A DNA stretch of 64,000 nt from Erythrophleum ivorense (GCA_026724425.1 JAIUCV010000118.1:1302001-1366000), one strand, 5' to 3'; numbered from the stretch's first letter, positions 48,196 to 60,594 are shown. The notes: a model not told the origin generated them from the sequence alone. Program-made: numbers and translations.

Positions 48196-49260
48196 GTGGT
48201 AAAATCCATAGACTTTGGTCAACCCTTGATTGATTTGGAATAAGCATTTAAGATGATGAGATTTCATAATTTAAAAATAAATCAAGCCAAATATACATTT
48301 AGAGTCTCAATTGAAAACTTCCTTGGCTTTTTAGTATATTACTAAGAGATTGAAGTGGATAAAAATAAAGCCAAGACAATTTTGGAGACAAGGCCACCAC
48401 AAAACAAGAAATAATTATAGAGTTTGATTAGTAAGATAGATTTCCTAAAAAGGCTTATTGCTTATTTAGCTTGAAAGTTTAGCATCTTTTCACTTTATTA
48501 AAGTTGAAAAATGCTGATGAACTAGTTTAGGTGAAGAGCAGCAAGTAGCTTTTGATCAAATCAAACAAAATTTAGCTAATCTACTTGTATTAGTGCCTTC
48601 TATGGTAAGCAAACTATTGAAGCTTTACATCTCAGTAGTTGAGGATTTCATCAATTGCCTTCTTAAATAAGATGTTAAAGACGAAACTAAGAGAGCCATT
48701 TATTATTTAAGACAACTATTGAATGATGCTGAGACTAGATATACTTCAGTTGAAAATTATGGCTTTCTTTGCACCATGCATGGACAAAGCTTGAATATTA
48801 TCTTTTAACTAAAGGAGTTCTAGTTATGTGCAAAATTAGCATAGTAAAATATTTACTTAATAGACTTATTTTACAAAAAAGATTAATGAAGTGGGTCATT
48901 AGCTAGAATGTTATTACCTTAAAATATATTCCACTAAAAGCCATCAAAGGACAAACCTTAGCCAATTTCCTAGCTTAACATCATATATTGATGTTAAAGA
49001 TCCCTTGGTAGAAGCTAACCATTTTATGAGCCTTAAATTATGGTTGTTAACTTTCAATAAGTCTCAATCTTAAAAGGGTGCTGGAGAAAGAATTATTATA
49101 ACCAACCTAACTAGGAAAATTAGGAAATTGATGTTTTAGCTAAAGTCAAGATATTCAAACAACTAAGTTGAATAAAAAGCCTTAATTCTTAGACTCAAAC
49201 TATTAAGCTTTACAAAGGCTTAGTTTATTCAAATAATGGGAGGTTATCACCTAGTTATTA
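48196..49260 (+). pseudogene. Ty3/gypsy Tat-type pol remnant: RT end, RNase H, second RNase H
   Basis: Conceptual pieces in order: KINQAKYTF and EIEVDKNKAKTILE (end of RT palm and thumb), AFDQIKQNLANLLVL (RT-RNase H connection), AIYYL then LEYYLLTKGVLV (RNase H), LMKWVIS then LKYIPLKAIKGQTLANFLA. Then KGAGERIIITNLTR looks like the start of a second RNase H. Known: an additional RNase H after the first is characteristic of the Tat/Ogre lineage. Stops are frequent and the reading frame changes at least once between 48346 and 48560, so it is long dead. It is cut on the left by the family B interior and on the right by a family A LTR at 49261. I saw no integrase. Confidence 0.7.
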
Positions 49261-50482
49261 TGTAACATCTTAAGATTAATTAAGTGAAATTATGGAGAAT
49301 TAAGGATTTAATTTGGAAAAAATAAGCAATTATTATAAAATTTTATGAAAATAGAGATTTTCAAGGAAAATGATTATTTTAGGCATTTTGAGACAAATAA
49401 TAATAATTTGGTAATTTTTGGTGAAAATAAATTTAATTATAGATTTGAATTCAATTAGGAGAAAATGTATTGTGGAGGTGAAAGTTTAATTAAAGCTCTA
49501 TAATTAATTTGATTATACTAAAAATAATTTTAGGAGCCCAACTTAAGTTATAACAAAGACCTAGCCTATTTGAACTCATCAAATCATAGCCCAACACTTA
49601 TATATGAACTTAATTGGACAAAAATGACCCTAGGTCAGCCATTCTTTCATTAAACACTAAAATTTATGTTATGCACTTTATCTATTCAGCTTATCACATT
49701 TTGGATAACCAAGGAAAAAGGAGAAAAATGTACAAGTAAAGAAGAGCTAGGAGTTTTTAGCTTTTTACTTTTGATCTACAAATCTGGAAGAAGATTTGGC
49801 CAAGGTAAATGATACAAAAGTTGATCCTCTCTTCTCCTTATTCATTTTAGTCTGATCGATTTTTCATTGGTGAAGTTTCACCCAAATCATAGGTTTAAAA
49901 TTTGTGTTCTTGATATGTTTTTGCATGATTTTTGAAACTTGGGGTTAAAGAAACTATTAGGTAAGTGTTTCCCTTCATGTCATAGTGTAGACATGCATAA
50001 ATTTCATCTTGTAAGCTAATTTTGACTTGTGGCTATCGCGAAAATGCAAGGATTGGTGGTGACCCACTGTTGTTCTTAAGTTTTTGGGGCTATAATAAGT
50101 ACATTTAATCTATTGAAGGCTTAGATAAGTGTTTTGTAAGTGATCTTTTATGATTGGAATGAATGGGCATATGACCCTTATAGTGGATGATGATTAAAGG
50201 CTATATTCTAGTTGGCTTAGGACATTTAAAGTGTATTGGCACTTATTGATGACTTTTAAGGAATTGGCAATTAAGTGAGATAACCAAAGTTTTAATCCTA
50301 TATATATGTTAATGTTAATCATATATTTACTACACATATATGTTTTCCATGACAAATAATTAGTTTGGCTACTTGCTATTTTGGACCATGATCGTGCCCT
50401 TATGTGAAGCCGTGATTATACTTCCACTTGTGCATTGTGCCATGATCATGCATCAAGTTGTGAGCATACTCTTTGGAATGCA

Positions 50483-53140
50483 TGATAAATACCATTTTTA
50501 CATATATTAATCCTCCTAATTTGGACATTTTTTAGGTTTAAATATAGCTTAAGTGATTCAATTGAACAAGATTTGATTTTATTGACCATATTTACATTTT
50601 AGGAATTAATTTGCAAATGATTAGTTTTTAATGCTTAAATTTCTTTTAGAATAATTCTGTAAATATTTATACTTAATAGTTTTCATTTCTTTTGTATAGA
50701 TTTTATGGCCAATGGAAATTCAAAGAAGTGAAAGCCACATGATTGAATCAAATGGGCCAAAAAGTTAAAGATGGAAGCTTCATATGTTTCATAGAGTCTT
50801 AGAAAATAAAATTTGAAAATAGGAAATGAGTGGCAAAAGAATAACACACATAGAAGCATTTCACTCACATACTCTCACACTTAGCAAACATTCCACGTGA
50901 TCATTCACACAAGTGGCACTCTTCACTCATATCATAAGAGCATCAACACACTCACATGCACAACCATGGGTCAACTTACAAAACCACATATACTCATATG
51001 CTTCATGTAGTAGTTACATGAAGGCATGGCTTCACCCACTTTGGTACTCATTTATGAAGCCAGACATCCAGCACAACATGTTACACACATCAGCATATAG
51101 GTCTGACGCTAAAGGCAGAAGAAGAGCTACGGATTGTCTTAAGCAGCACCTCAATGCATTATTCTTTCACTCATTCACAGGCAGCATAATCACTTGAAGC
51201 TTCCCACACTATCATGTAGTAGCTCATGTAGACCAACTCTCCCATAACCACCGGTTTTAATGCATAAGCTAAAGGTGAAGGCTCAATTTTAAGAAGCAAC
51301 AGGTTTGAAAAGACTCACGTTGAGCTGATACAGAACACATAGAGCAGAATGAGAAATAAATGAAGAATCAACAAGGGTTGACATGGAATGGGAGAAAAAA
51401 GCACGAGGAAGCACAAACTGCTTCTGGGAAGAAGTTATGTGTTGGACTAGATTTAAATGAAGGAATAGCTACGGGTTAGCAAGCGTTAAACGTGGCTGTT
51501 ATAGAGGAAGGAACAAACACAATAGAAAGAGATGAAGCTATGTTCTGGATTAGAGAAGAAGTGTGAGCTAGAGATGAAAGTGAAAAAGAACATAAGAATA
51601 GCGGGAAGAGGGAGCAGTCATATGGGAGGAATAAAAGAGTTCAAATACATACATATGCAGAGGCAGAACTTGGGGCTGACATGAAGAATATGAAGATGGA
51701 AATCACATGAGAGTCACATGAGTTGGGCTGGAGAAGAACAGCAGAGCATGAGAAGAAGAAGCTGCATAAATGAGCTGGGAAGCACAAGAAAAGCAAATGA
51801 CATAGCAAGTGGCGTGGGGAATGAATGGGAAAGTGTAAATGAAGCTACGTGTTTTTCTTTTGAGATGAAGGCATGCAGAAGTTGCATGGGAAGTCCACAT
51901 GAGCAACAACGATAAGTTGAGAATGAGAGGAATAAAAAAGCACGTGGGAATATGAATCATGTGGAAGCTTGGGTAGAAAAAAGAAGAAGCAATGTGGAAT
52001 ATTATAAAGGAAATAAAATGGGACCTATACTTATTCATATCAAGAAGAAAAAGCTACAAGCAATTAGCAAAAGAAGTAGCATGTGAAACTATTAAAAAAC
52101 ACGTAAGAAGGGCATCCATTTAGCCACACAGAGAGGGGAGTCCATCGAATAAAAATCATTCATCGTCACATTCCATCAATCGTCATTCATTCACAACACT
52201 CCATTCATCCTTTGTCCAGTAGCTTTTCTCCACGCGATTTCCACTCCATTCTCCACCATTTCTCCATTCCAATAAGGCTCTAATTCTCATCTTGTGATTA
52301 GCTTGGAAGAAGATCTTTGGCTGAAGTTTGAGTCCATGGAATAATAAAGAAATTTTAGCTAAGATTTTCTCTTTTTCTTGCATTTTTCCTTTTCTTGTAT
52401 TATCTTGGTTAAGGTTATATTAGATTGGGAATTTGTATTGTTTATAATTAGTGATTGGTTGGACATTAAGTAGGATATTGTTTGACTGATTATTTGATTG
52501 ATTTGGTTCTGGATTTTCATTATTCTCTAATTTTCCATGTATGCCATCAAGGTGTTCGATGAAATGCATGAGTGAAATTGTGTGCTTGATCATTTGATTT
52601 AAGGATTCCTTAGTGTTTGGTTGGTTAATTAAACATCCTAGAGTGTTAATTCAAAGTCTAATTGATCAATTAATTAATCAAATTGAGTGTTCATTGATCT
52701 TAAAGATAAAAATTGACAATTTGATGCGGGATTGAGGTTTCAATTTAACATTAAATTGTTAATCCTTTGATTCTTGCATGGTAACTCAAGATACATTATT
52801 ATGAACATAATTAGGGACATCTTAGACCAGAATCAATGATAATTGGATTAGGATAAGAATAGTGGATATCAAGGGACAAATCCAAAGCTAGTCACAAGTC
52901 CATCATTTAATTATAATTCATACAATTAGGTAGTTAGTCATTTTAATTCAATTTCATTTTACTTAGTTTAATTATATCAAAAACCCCTTTAATTTAGGTA
53001 GTTTTAGAGTCCTTTTACACATAGAAAACCCAATTAAACATTAAATTCCATATCCAAGGGAGATGACTTAGGTTGTACCACTAGCTATAAAATTTAATCT
53101 AACTTAGTTTTATTTTGAGGGTTGCGTGACACGACTATCA
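50483..53140 (+). mobile_element. Tat/Athila-type solo LTR (2658 bp)
   Basis: Starts TGATAAATACC and ends ACGACTATCA. Flanks ATGCA and ATACA are a 5-bp duplication with one change, and the interrupted family A module resumes after it. TGATAAATA starts and TATCA-type ends are familiar in plant Tat/Athila LTRs, but that lineage call is from memory of such termini. It has a purine-rich stretch (50700-52130) that keeps short frames open on both strands (50913-51197, 51703-52038), and an AT-rich right half. No primer site or internal domain. I see no gene. Confidence 0.6.
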
Positions 53141-55337
53141 ATACATCGTGGCATGCTTATGTTCAATAGGGAGTCGGTGCCATAATCATGGCCCTTTCCT
53201 TCTATTTTTGGCTATTAACATATTGTATGTGATTAATAGTATGTGATAGTAACTACTAGTAGTCAACCTTACTCATTTGTTGATTTAGATAATATGGTTA
53301 TCATATTTCTCTGTATAAAAAGCATCTATATTAATTAGATTGTGCATATGAATGAAATTTCTCTTGGTTACTAAGATTTATATCTTACCCCCTATTGTGG
53401 GCTAATATTTTCAAGCAAAGGTTCTTCTACTAAGGATAAGGAAAAACTAGTGGATCGCAACCCTTAGTTTGAAGCTTTGTGTGGGATTTTATAACATCCA
53501 ATTTTTGGTAAGGACAATGAAACAAGTCAGTTTGAAAAGCAAGTCTCCTGAAATGAGAGATTTGAGACTAAATAAAATTAGAATAAAATTTTAAATAATG
53601 AAAAATGAGGATCCAAAGTCTTAGATGCCCATAAATCCAAGCCAGATGAGCTAGAAATTTTTGTGAAAGAAAGTAGGGCATTTTTGTAATTTTTGAAAAT
53701 TTTAGAAAACTCATAAAAGGGCTTTCTAAATGAGAAATTTGAGCTTTTCATGGTTCTCAGAGACCCTAAAAACTATAGGAACTCCTAGAACAGTTGAAAC
53801 CCCTTCAGTGAGCAATTTTGGTCGTTGGTTGATTGAAACTTTGACTGAACAGTTCGGAATAGTTTTAAATTTCATTTGAGTGAAACCAAAGCTAATTTAT
53901 AAGTTTGAGAGCCTAAATATTATTATGGAAAATACAAATTTCAAAAAGGAGTAGAATTGAGCCTAAATGAAAGGAACTAAGAAAATAGACTAAAACGTAA
54001 ATTTAAAAGTGCTTTAAATGATTCTTCATCTTCCATAAAGCATGTGCTTTCTCTCCTCTCCCATTCAGTTGACTTTGTTTTTGTCTAAACAAAAGAGAAT
54101 TCTGCCCAAGAATAACACACAAGAGGAAGGGAAGAAGAAGAAGGAAAACCAAGGAAAAAGGTATGTTCAAGCTTCTTCCTTCTTTAACTTTGTTCTCCTC
54201 CTTCTCCTCTTCCTTTCCATGGTATTCATGAATGATTTGGGACTATTTTGGGTCTAGTTCAGAAGGAGGAGATTAGAGTTTGAAGGAGAGGATTATACCA
54301 AGTGAAAGAGCTCTTGAAACAAGCCAAGAACCAAGGTAACATCATGGCTTTCCATGCTTTCTTTCCTTGTTCTACGTAGTGTGTATGTTCCGCCAAGTAG
54401 GGAACATGTAAGAGGTAATTAATTTTGACCCAAACCAAGTATGAAACATAAGTTTTAGTGTGTGGGAAATAAGATTATGCAATTAAATCCAAAGGAAAAC
54501 CATTAGAATTCATGAATGGGAACCTAGGGATTCTTAGACATATGACAAAATCTAATTTCTTCTAAGGATATTTTAGCTTATGTGACACCTTAATTGAGTT
54601 CCTAAGATATCTAAAAAGCCTCTGAAGTGCCTCTTCCTTCAAGAAAACAAAGCAATCTCATAGGTGCACCAAAGAGGGTATATCTCGAGCTAAAGAGTTT
54701 GGAGCACCTAGGGAGTGTTCTAAATTTTTCTAAACTTAGATTGGGATTAAATATGATGGAAGAACATCAAAAGAAGCTTTGGGAAAAATTTAGAAGCCAT
54801 GAATTATGAGATAAGGGTGTAGGTTCCATAATGTGTCATTAAAAAGCAACATATAGCTAGGATTCTCAAAATGATTGTGTGATAGCTCCAAGAAGTCTAT
54901 ATAGAGTCAAGAGTAATAGATTGAGGGAGAAAATGGAGCTAAGGTCATGAATTCCTATAGTTGCTTCATTGGGTCTCTTATAGAACCATTTTGTAGCCAT
55001 AGAACAAAGTATGCTTCCTTAGAGTGTGTGGGGTGCTAAAACTTTATCTTTAGAATGTAATTGGACTCTTTTTGATGTGTCTAAGCTAAAGGAATCAAAC
55101 TTCACCCACTTATAAGTGTGTGACCTTGAGAGAGGAAGAATAATCAAGAGAAAGACTTGTGTTTTGCTCCAAAGGTAGCTTTCTAACCTTTCTTTTGATA
55201 TATTCTTAGTTGTTTTCCTGTCTTTCGATGTGTGTATATATGTTTATGCTATGAGAAATGTTTCTAGCTATTTCCTACATGCTATGGTACCATAGTGCTC
55301 TTGAAATGTGTTTTATGGATGCATTGTGGCTTGAAAT

Positions 55338-55515
55338 GGGTTTGGTAAAGCTAAAAATCCTTTAGCAAGGGTGAAGATGAGCCAAAAGTCCCTAGATTGG
55401 GTGAGACAAAGCCAAAAGTCTCAAGAAGAGCAAGGTTTAGTCAAAAGTCCCTTGAAAATGGGTAAGGCAAGTCCAAAAGTCCTAAGGAAAAGGGGTGAGG
55501 CTAAACCAATGCCCT
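55338..55515 (+). repeat. Clearest copy of the family B minisatellite
   Basis: Six units start at 55338, 55369, 55399, 55434, 55460 and 55493 (spacings 31, 30, 35, 26 and 33). Most read GGGTGAG followed by GCCAAAAGTCCCT or a variant. Confidence 0.75.
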
Positions 55516-56248
55516 TAAGAGCTAATGTATGATAGGTATAAGCTCTTTGAATATGCAAATTGTTTTATGTATGGTTACTAGTAACTTAATCTTCATGCAT
55601 GCATTCTTTGACTTGAAAATGTGTCCATTATGTATGTTTGAAAGGATTAAAAGTTATTGGGATTCTTGAAATCTCACTCTTGCCTCTCCAATATCTAACC
55701 TTGTCTAGGTGAGCCAAGTAGGGCAAGAAGTGGGAGCCAACAACCTTGAAGAGTAAGAACTAGGCAATAGAGTAATTAAAGAGTCATTTTGATTTGTTGT
55801 CAAGAATTGTAATCACATGTTGCATATATGATGTACACACTTGAGCACACTCAAATGTATGTAAACACGATGTATATAATGATTTTGGGATTATATGGAT
55901 GAGCATGTATGATTTTGCCACTAAAGACCCTTTATGTGCCTTGATTCCCATGTGTATGATAGCAAGTAGCATAGTGAAAATGAGCTCTATGATATATTAA
56001 ACCAAATGCCATGTCTCCCTGTGGTTTTGGACGTGCCCAAGTGGCTATGGACAATGAAGAAAGCAATTTGGCACCTTAAGAACCCCTTTAAACCTCAAAA
56101 AGTGATCAAATTATGTGATGAATCAAAGTCTAACCAAATGAAATAATTTTCTCATGAAATTTGGCATGAATATAGGTCTTATATAGATATTTTCACAAAA
56201 CTAAAGAGCACTCAATTTGGAGTACTAGAAAATTTATTATGATTTTTC

Positions 56249-57010
56249 AAAATTGGAAAAATTCAGCAGATTGGTAGGGTGCATTGTTCATATGGTCAGA
56301 TTTTGTTTCTATGTCACAAGTGGGCCAAATGAAGTCCAATGCTCATAAAATTTTATGGGCATAAACTAGGAATATAAGCTTTATGTAACACTTAATAGCA
56401 CCTCATTTGGATTTATATTGAGGGTGATATAAATTTTTGAATTTGGTGGTCAGTACTAGTGATGTAGATAGAACTCCTGCATTGTCCCATCCATTTTCGT
56501 GGTCTAGATGCCATTTCCTTGATTTGAAACTATTTTTAGTCAAAATTAGACATCCACATATTTCCATAATGGTATGGTTTGCTAGATTTTGAGTTTTCTA
56601 AAATTAGTTATGAAGTTTTGAAGTTTATATCAAAAACTTGTGATAGTAAACTTGGGCAGCTAGACTTTTGGTGCTATGCTATTATCATTTGTGTTCCAGT
56701 TGACATTTTTATAGTCCAAAATGATTTTTACCCTATGTTTGACATTCAGAGATTTCCAAAAAGCTATCATTTACTTGATTTTGAATTTTGTAGAATTAGT
56801 TATTAATTTTTGAAGTTTATATCAGAAACCTATGATAGCAAACTTGGGTAGCTAGACCTTTGGTGCTATTCTATTATCATTTATGGTTTATTTGATGTTT
56901 TTATAGTCTATAATAATTTTTTTCATATTTTGACATTCGTAGATTTTCAGAAAGCTATCATTTGTATGATTTTGATTTTTTTAGAATTAGTTATAATTTT
57001 CTAAAGAAAG
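56249..57010 (+). repeat. Five periodic units of about 190 bp at the family B LTR 3' end
   Basis: The TTTTTGAAGTTT-type anchor occurs near 56249, 56439, 56620, 56812 and 57003, spacings 190, 181, 192 and 191 bp. The third and fourth units are close to each other (both contain GCAGCTAGAC or GTAGCTAGAC, then TTTGGTGCTAT), indicating a local duplication. Confidence 0.75.
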
Positions 57011-57359
57011 CTATATCAAAAATCTGAGAGCAACTCTTCATTTTTTTGGTGTGTGGCTTCCAATCCAAAATTTATATGATGTTTTATGATGTTTATGACT
57101 TTTATGGATGGATTATGAGTAGAGGATGATATTGGGGAGTTCATGGGGTCCATGGAGCAAAAGACTAATTTTTAAAGTCTTACACAACACAAAAATAATA
57201 CATTAAATATATTGCTTTTCTTGAAAATGAATGAAGCAACATGAGTAAAACCTTGGCAAAGTAATGGAAAGGCTAAAGAGGCTAGGTATTACAAATTTTG
57301 CACTTGGACAATTTTGGTTTAATGTAGATGCTAAATTTTATGACTTACTTATTGTATAG

Positions 57360-57711
57360 TGGTAATCAAAATACTTGCAACTGTCGAATTAGCCAAGATT
57401 AGTAAAAATCAATGGTTTGTAGTATAGTGCTCACTAGGTTGTCTTTCAATGAGCCTTTTATCAAATCAATTATATTAAGCATTCACAGAAACTAAATCTA
57501 TTCAATTGAAGGGGTGTAAATAGAATTAAAGATTGACTAAAATAGAAAATCATTATCAAATAGATTAAGAAACAAGTAATTTACCAAAATATAATCAATC
57601 CACAGTTCCTTCCCCTGATATCTTATCTTCCTTATCATCTAAAAATTTCCTTGATCTAATTTTAATCTTTTGATTATTATCATCTAAAGTTCTTGGGACA
57701 CTGTGATGACC
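57360..57711. other. Unassigned AT-rich sequence
   Basis: About 350 bp between the truncated old A LTR and the chromovirus LTR. No open frame, no terminal repeats and no match to other parts of the window that I can see. It may be the old DNA into which the chromovirus inserted. Confidence 0.3.
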
Positions 57712-58022
57712 CTAACTTCTAATCATTGTAATTAAGGTTAAACACGTGATTAATAACTATAAAGAAGCTTTACGTGGCATTAAGACTAGTTACATTATGG
57801 AAATATGGGAAAATTTAAACCTTAATTTTATTAGAGTCATCAACCATATAATTACCAACACTTACATACATCAAGGGAAACGAACATTCATTTTATGAGC
57901 CTTGATTATATTACCTATCATTTTCAACTCACATTTATCTTCTATCAATGTTTACAAGTCATCCCTTGAGGTTATAATATGGAAAACCAAGATTTTCTAG
58001 TCAATATAGGAGTTTCAGGACA

Positions 58023-58392
58023 TTCGCTGCAGCCAATTTCCCCTTAGCCGCAACCAATTCCCCTCGACTTCACCCCTCGCATCGTTACTAATTTCGCTGC
58101 GGCCAACCTACATAGCGTCGCGGCAAAGAAGCCTTCTGGAACTTTCCTCGCTCACCTCTCGCTATTGGCCGCGGCCAATTTCTCTCTGGAATGCCTGGCT
58201 CATTTTCATAAGAGTTTGCCGCGGCCAATTCCCCACTTCGCCGCAGCGAATTTCCCTCTTGATGACTCCTAGTTTAGCCTCTCATATTTTGCCGCGGCCA
58301 ATTCCTCATTCGCCGCAGCGAATTGCTCTCTGGAACTCTCCCTGGGCAACTTCACCACTATTGGCCGCGGCTAACAATATTTTGGCCGGGGC
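58023..58392 (-). repeat. CCGCGG-type array in the chromovirus LTR
   Basis: Contains TTGGCCGCGGCCAATT, TTTGCCGCGGCCAATT (twice) and TTGGCCGCGGCTAA, with GCTGCAGCC, GCTGCGGCC and CGCCGCAGCGAA between them. These are near-palindromes every 25-60 bp. Less uniform than 36299-36614 but mostly CpG-intact. Confidence 0.75.
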
Positions 58393-59210
58393 CAAATGCC
58401 TTTTGATCCTACTACTCTTAAAACCTTGCCTCATACTCTCCACTCCCCCTCCAATAACCCCCTAAGGTCGCTTTACCTTACATTATGCAACTCAAATGGT
58501 GTTTATGCACCTTATTTACCCATCTAACTCTCCATTACCAATTCAAAACTTAGATACTATATCCCACTTGCCCAACTATCTCATATCAGCAAAATCATAG
58601 ATTATTGATAACAAGAACTTATGCATTAGCAACAATTAACATCCCCTGCACATTCCATAGTGATTTCATTCAACAATAGTTTATGTCCACATCTAATGTA
58701 TCACATGACTACAATTCCCAAATGGTAAACCATATCACAAATTCAATAAAGCTATATATATGATGCTATAGGTTCATACATCAATATCCAACTATAATGA
58801 GACTTAAATCCTTAATGGTTACATTTCAACCAAGCGAAATATGAATGCCTACACTTGACAACATGATTACATGATGATACTATGTAAACTAATAACAAAT
58901 TTGCATTTACCCTACTCAGATTAGCCCAAGTGTAGCTTCCTCCATATATGGCTAAAACTCATCGATTTTCATCCACTTGCTTACCCTTATCCTTACCTGA
59001 AGAACCTTCACTTGAAATATTAATCCCATAAAACGGGGTAAGATATAAATCTCAGTAACCAAGGCAATTTCATCATATATTCCAGTTTAATTAGCATACA
59101 TGCATAATTTCATATAAGCATAAGCAAAATACCAGTCATATCAGTAAATGAAACAATTAGGCTATCATGATTACTATCCCATGCTAGCAATCATATTTTC
59201 ACATGTTAAA

Positions 59211-59369
59211 GGCCATTAACACTAGGAGAGGCTCATCCACGACACCTACTCCCTATTGAGCACAACTAGGGCTTAGTGCATCAGGGGTTTGATCATAACC
59301 CGATGTCTGATCGAAGCACATGCACGGGTGGCAGCTGCACCATAGCTCCACCATGGACTCACAAGGTCC
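59211..59369 (-). repeat. Conserved module in the chromovirus LTR
   Basis: Reverse complement of the block at 35325-35482, with GGACCTTGTGAGTCC at its start (59369 downward). Confidence 0.6.
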
Positions 59370-60549
59370 AATCACAATTCAATAGATAGCCAACCAATTC
59401 ATTCAATATTTCAAATCATTCATGTACAGAAACATATGAAATTAAATCAGATATATACATGGAATTAATATAAACCCGGTTACCTTACTTGTAGGCAATT
59501 GCAACAGTCACCAATGGTACAGAAATCTCTTTATAACCATAGCATCATAGAATTACTACTCTAATTCATCATTAATAGTTGCAATCAGTACCCAACGAAT
59601 TTAAAATGCTAATGACTACTTAAGAATCACTTACCCAGCCACTACAAGTCCCAAATTCGGATTAAAGTGTCCTCTACCAGAAAAGGTCAATATTTCATCC
59701 AAAATCCTAATCAAATTCGTACAAAATTAATATCCATATTATAATCAAGTCATTAGGGTCTCAAATCAGCAGAATTACCTCAAAAAGAAGAGTTTATACC
59801 TATCTAATAACAGCTCTAGCCTTAACCTATGAATTTCATCAAGAAAATCCCCAAACACCCACATTTCAGATTTTGGGTATGGTGAAAATACTCTAAATGA
59901 AAAACTAATTGGACCAAAATGAAGAGAAAGATGAGAGAGTTAAGTTATATAACTATTACCTTGGCTGATTTTGAGTTTAGAGGTGAGAAATGGTGGATTT
60001 ATGCCAAGAACCCTAGAGCCTCCTTTAGACCTCCGAATTTGAGATGTGTTTTTGTGTTTCAGCAAGTAGGAAAAAGGTTGAAGCATTAAGGTTTAAGTTG
60101 GGTCAAACATGGGTTGTGGGTTGCTCCAAGTTCCAACTCTAAATGGGGTTCAGATTTTTAGCCTTGTTGGGCCAGTTTTAAGGTGTTGGATTGCTAAAAT
60201 TTCAATTGGGCCAGACCAAGTTTTAAGAGCTCAAAGGTTTTGGGTCTGCACAAGGGTTATTGGCCCAATTATAAAAGCCTACACAAGGTGGATCTTGGGC
60301 CTCTATTACATTGAATTATATTGGGCCTGCACCTAGCTTATTGGGCCCCCATTAGCCTCTTATCATGACCTCCTATATTAATTTGGGCCTAGATGAAATT
60401 TCTCTCCCAATTAAATCTCAAACCCATATTAATAATTTATTTCTCTAAAATCTCCATACACTTAACTTGCCCAATTATCCTATATTAATTATGCTTAATT
60501 AATCTAATCCATAATTAACACCTTAATTAATTTTTTTTAGGGTGTTACA

Positions 60550-60564
60550 TTCTCCCCTCCTTTT
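60550..60564 (-). other. Polypurine tract of the chromovirus
   Basis: The minus strand reads AAAAGGAGGGGAGAA immediately before TGTAACACCC. Upstream, TTTTGAAGATAAAATTT corresponds to the family B TTTTGAGGACAAAATTT at 1521-1537. Confidence 0.85.
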
Positions 60565-60594
60565 AGAAATTTTATCTTCAAAATTAGACATACC

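Larger units (their letters stand above)
53490..57293 (+). mobile_element. Family B solo LTR (3804 bp)
   Basis: Starts TATAACATCC (one change from TGTAACATCC) and ends GGTATTACA. Flanks GATTT and AATTT are a 5-bp duplication with one change. The older A LTR continues after it. It is slightly longer than other B copies; an extra periodic unit near the 3' end accounts for part of this. Minisatellite at 55338-55515. Confidence 0.8.
49261..57359 (+). mobile_element. Old family A LTR, split by two LTRs and 3'-truncated
   Basis: Starts TGTAACATC with ATTAATTAAG following. Pieces 49261-50482, 53141-53489 and 57294-57359 (the second and third begin with target duplications) follow the A order: U3, GGTAAGTG site near 49974, conserved module split at 50482/53141, the AAGGATAAGG block at 53432, then GATGCTAAATTTTATG...TATTGTATAG. 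After 57359 the A sequence stops; about 1.3 kb of its 3' part, including the CCGCGG array, is missing. It is inserted in the Tat-type pol remnant, with left flank TATTA. Confidence 0.7.
57712..60549 (-). repeat. 3' LTR of the chromovirus (family A, 2838 bp)
   Basis: The minus strand starts TGTAACACCC at 60549, directly after a polypurine tract, and ends GGGTCATCACA at 57712. It carries the U3, a TATA-like TATATAA (about 59946-59952), donor-like sites (CTTACCCAGCC at 59631 in plus-strand view), the conserved module and the CCGCGG-type array. This copy ties the family A solo LTRs to a Tekay-type chromovirus. Left flank is GACAC; the matching TSD lies beyond the window. Confidence 0.9.

Noticed and set aside
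50913..52038. Several open frames in a purine-rich stretch, considered as a possible host gene
   Set aside because: The stretch lies within a TSD-flanked LTR, the frames on both strands are short, and no protein feature is recognisable.
55338..55515. CRISPR-like array
   Set aside because: Units are contiguous degenerate tandem repeats with no constant repeat and unique spacers, inside a plant LTR.
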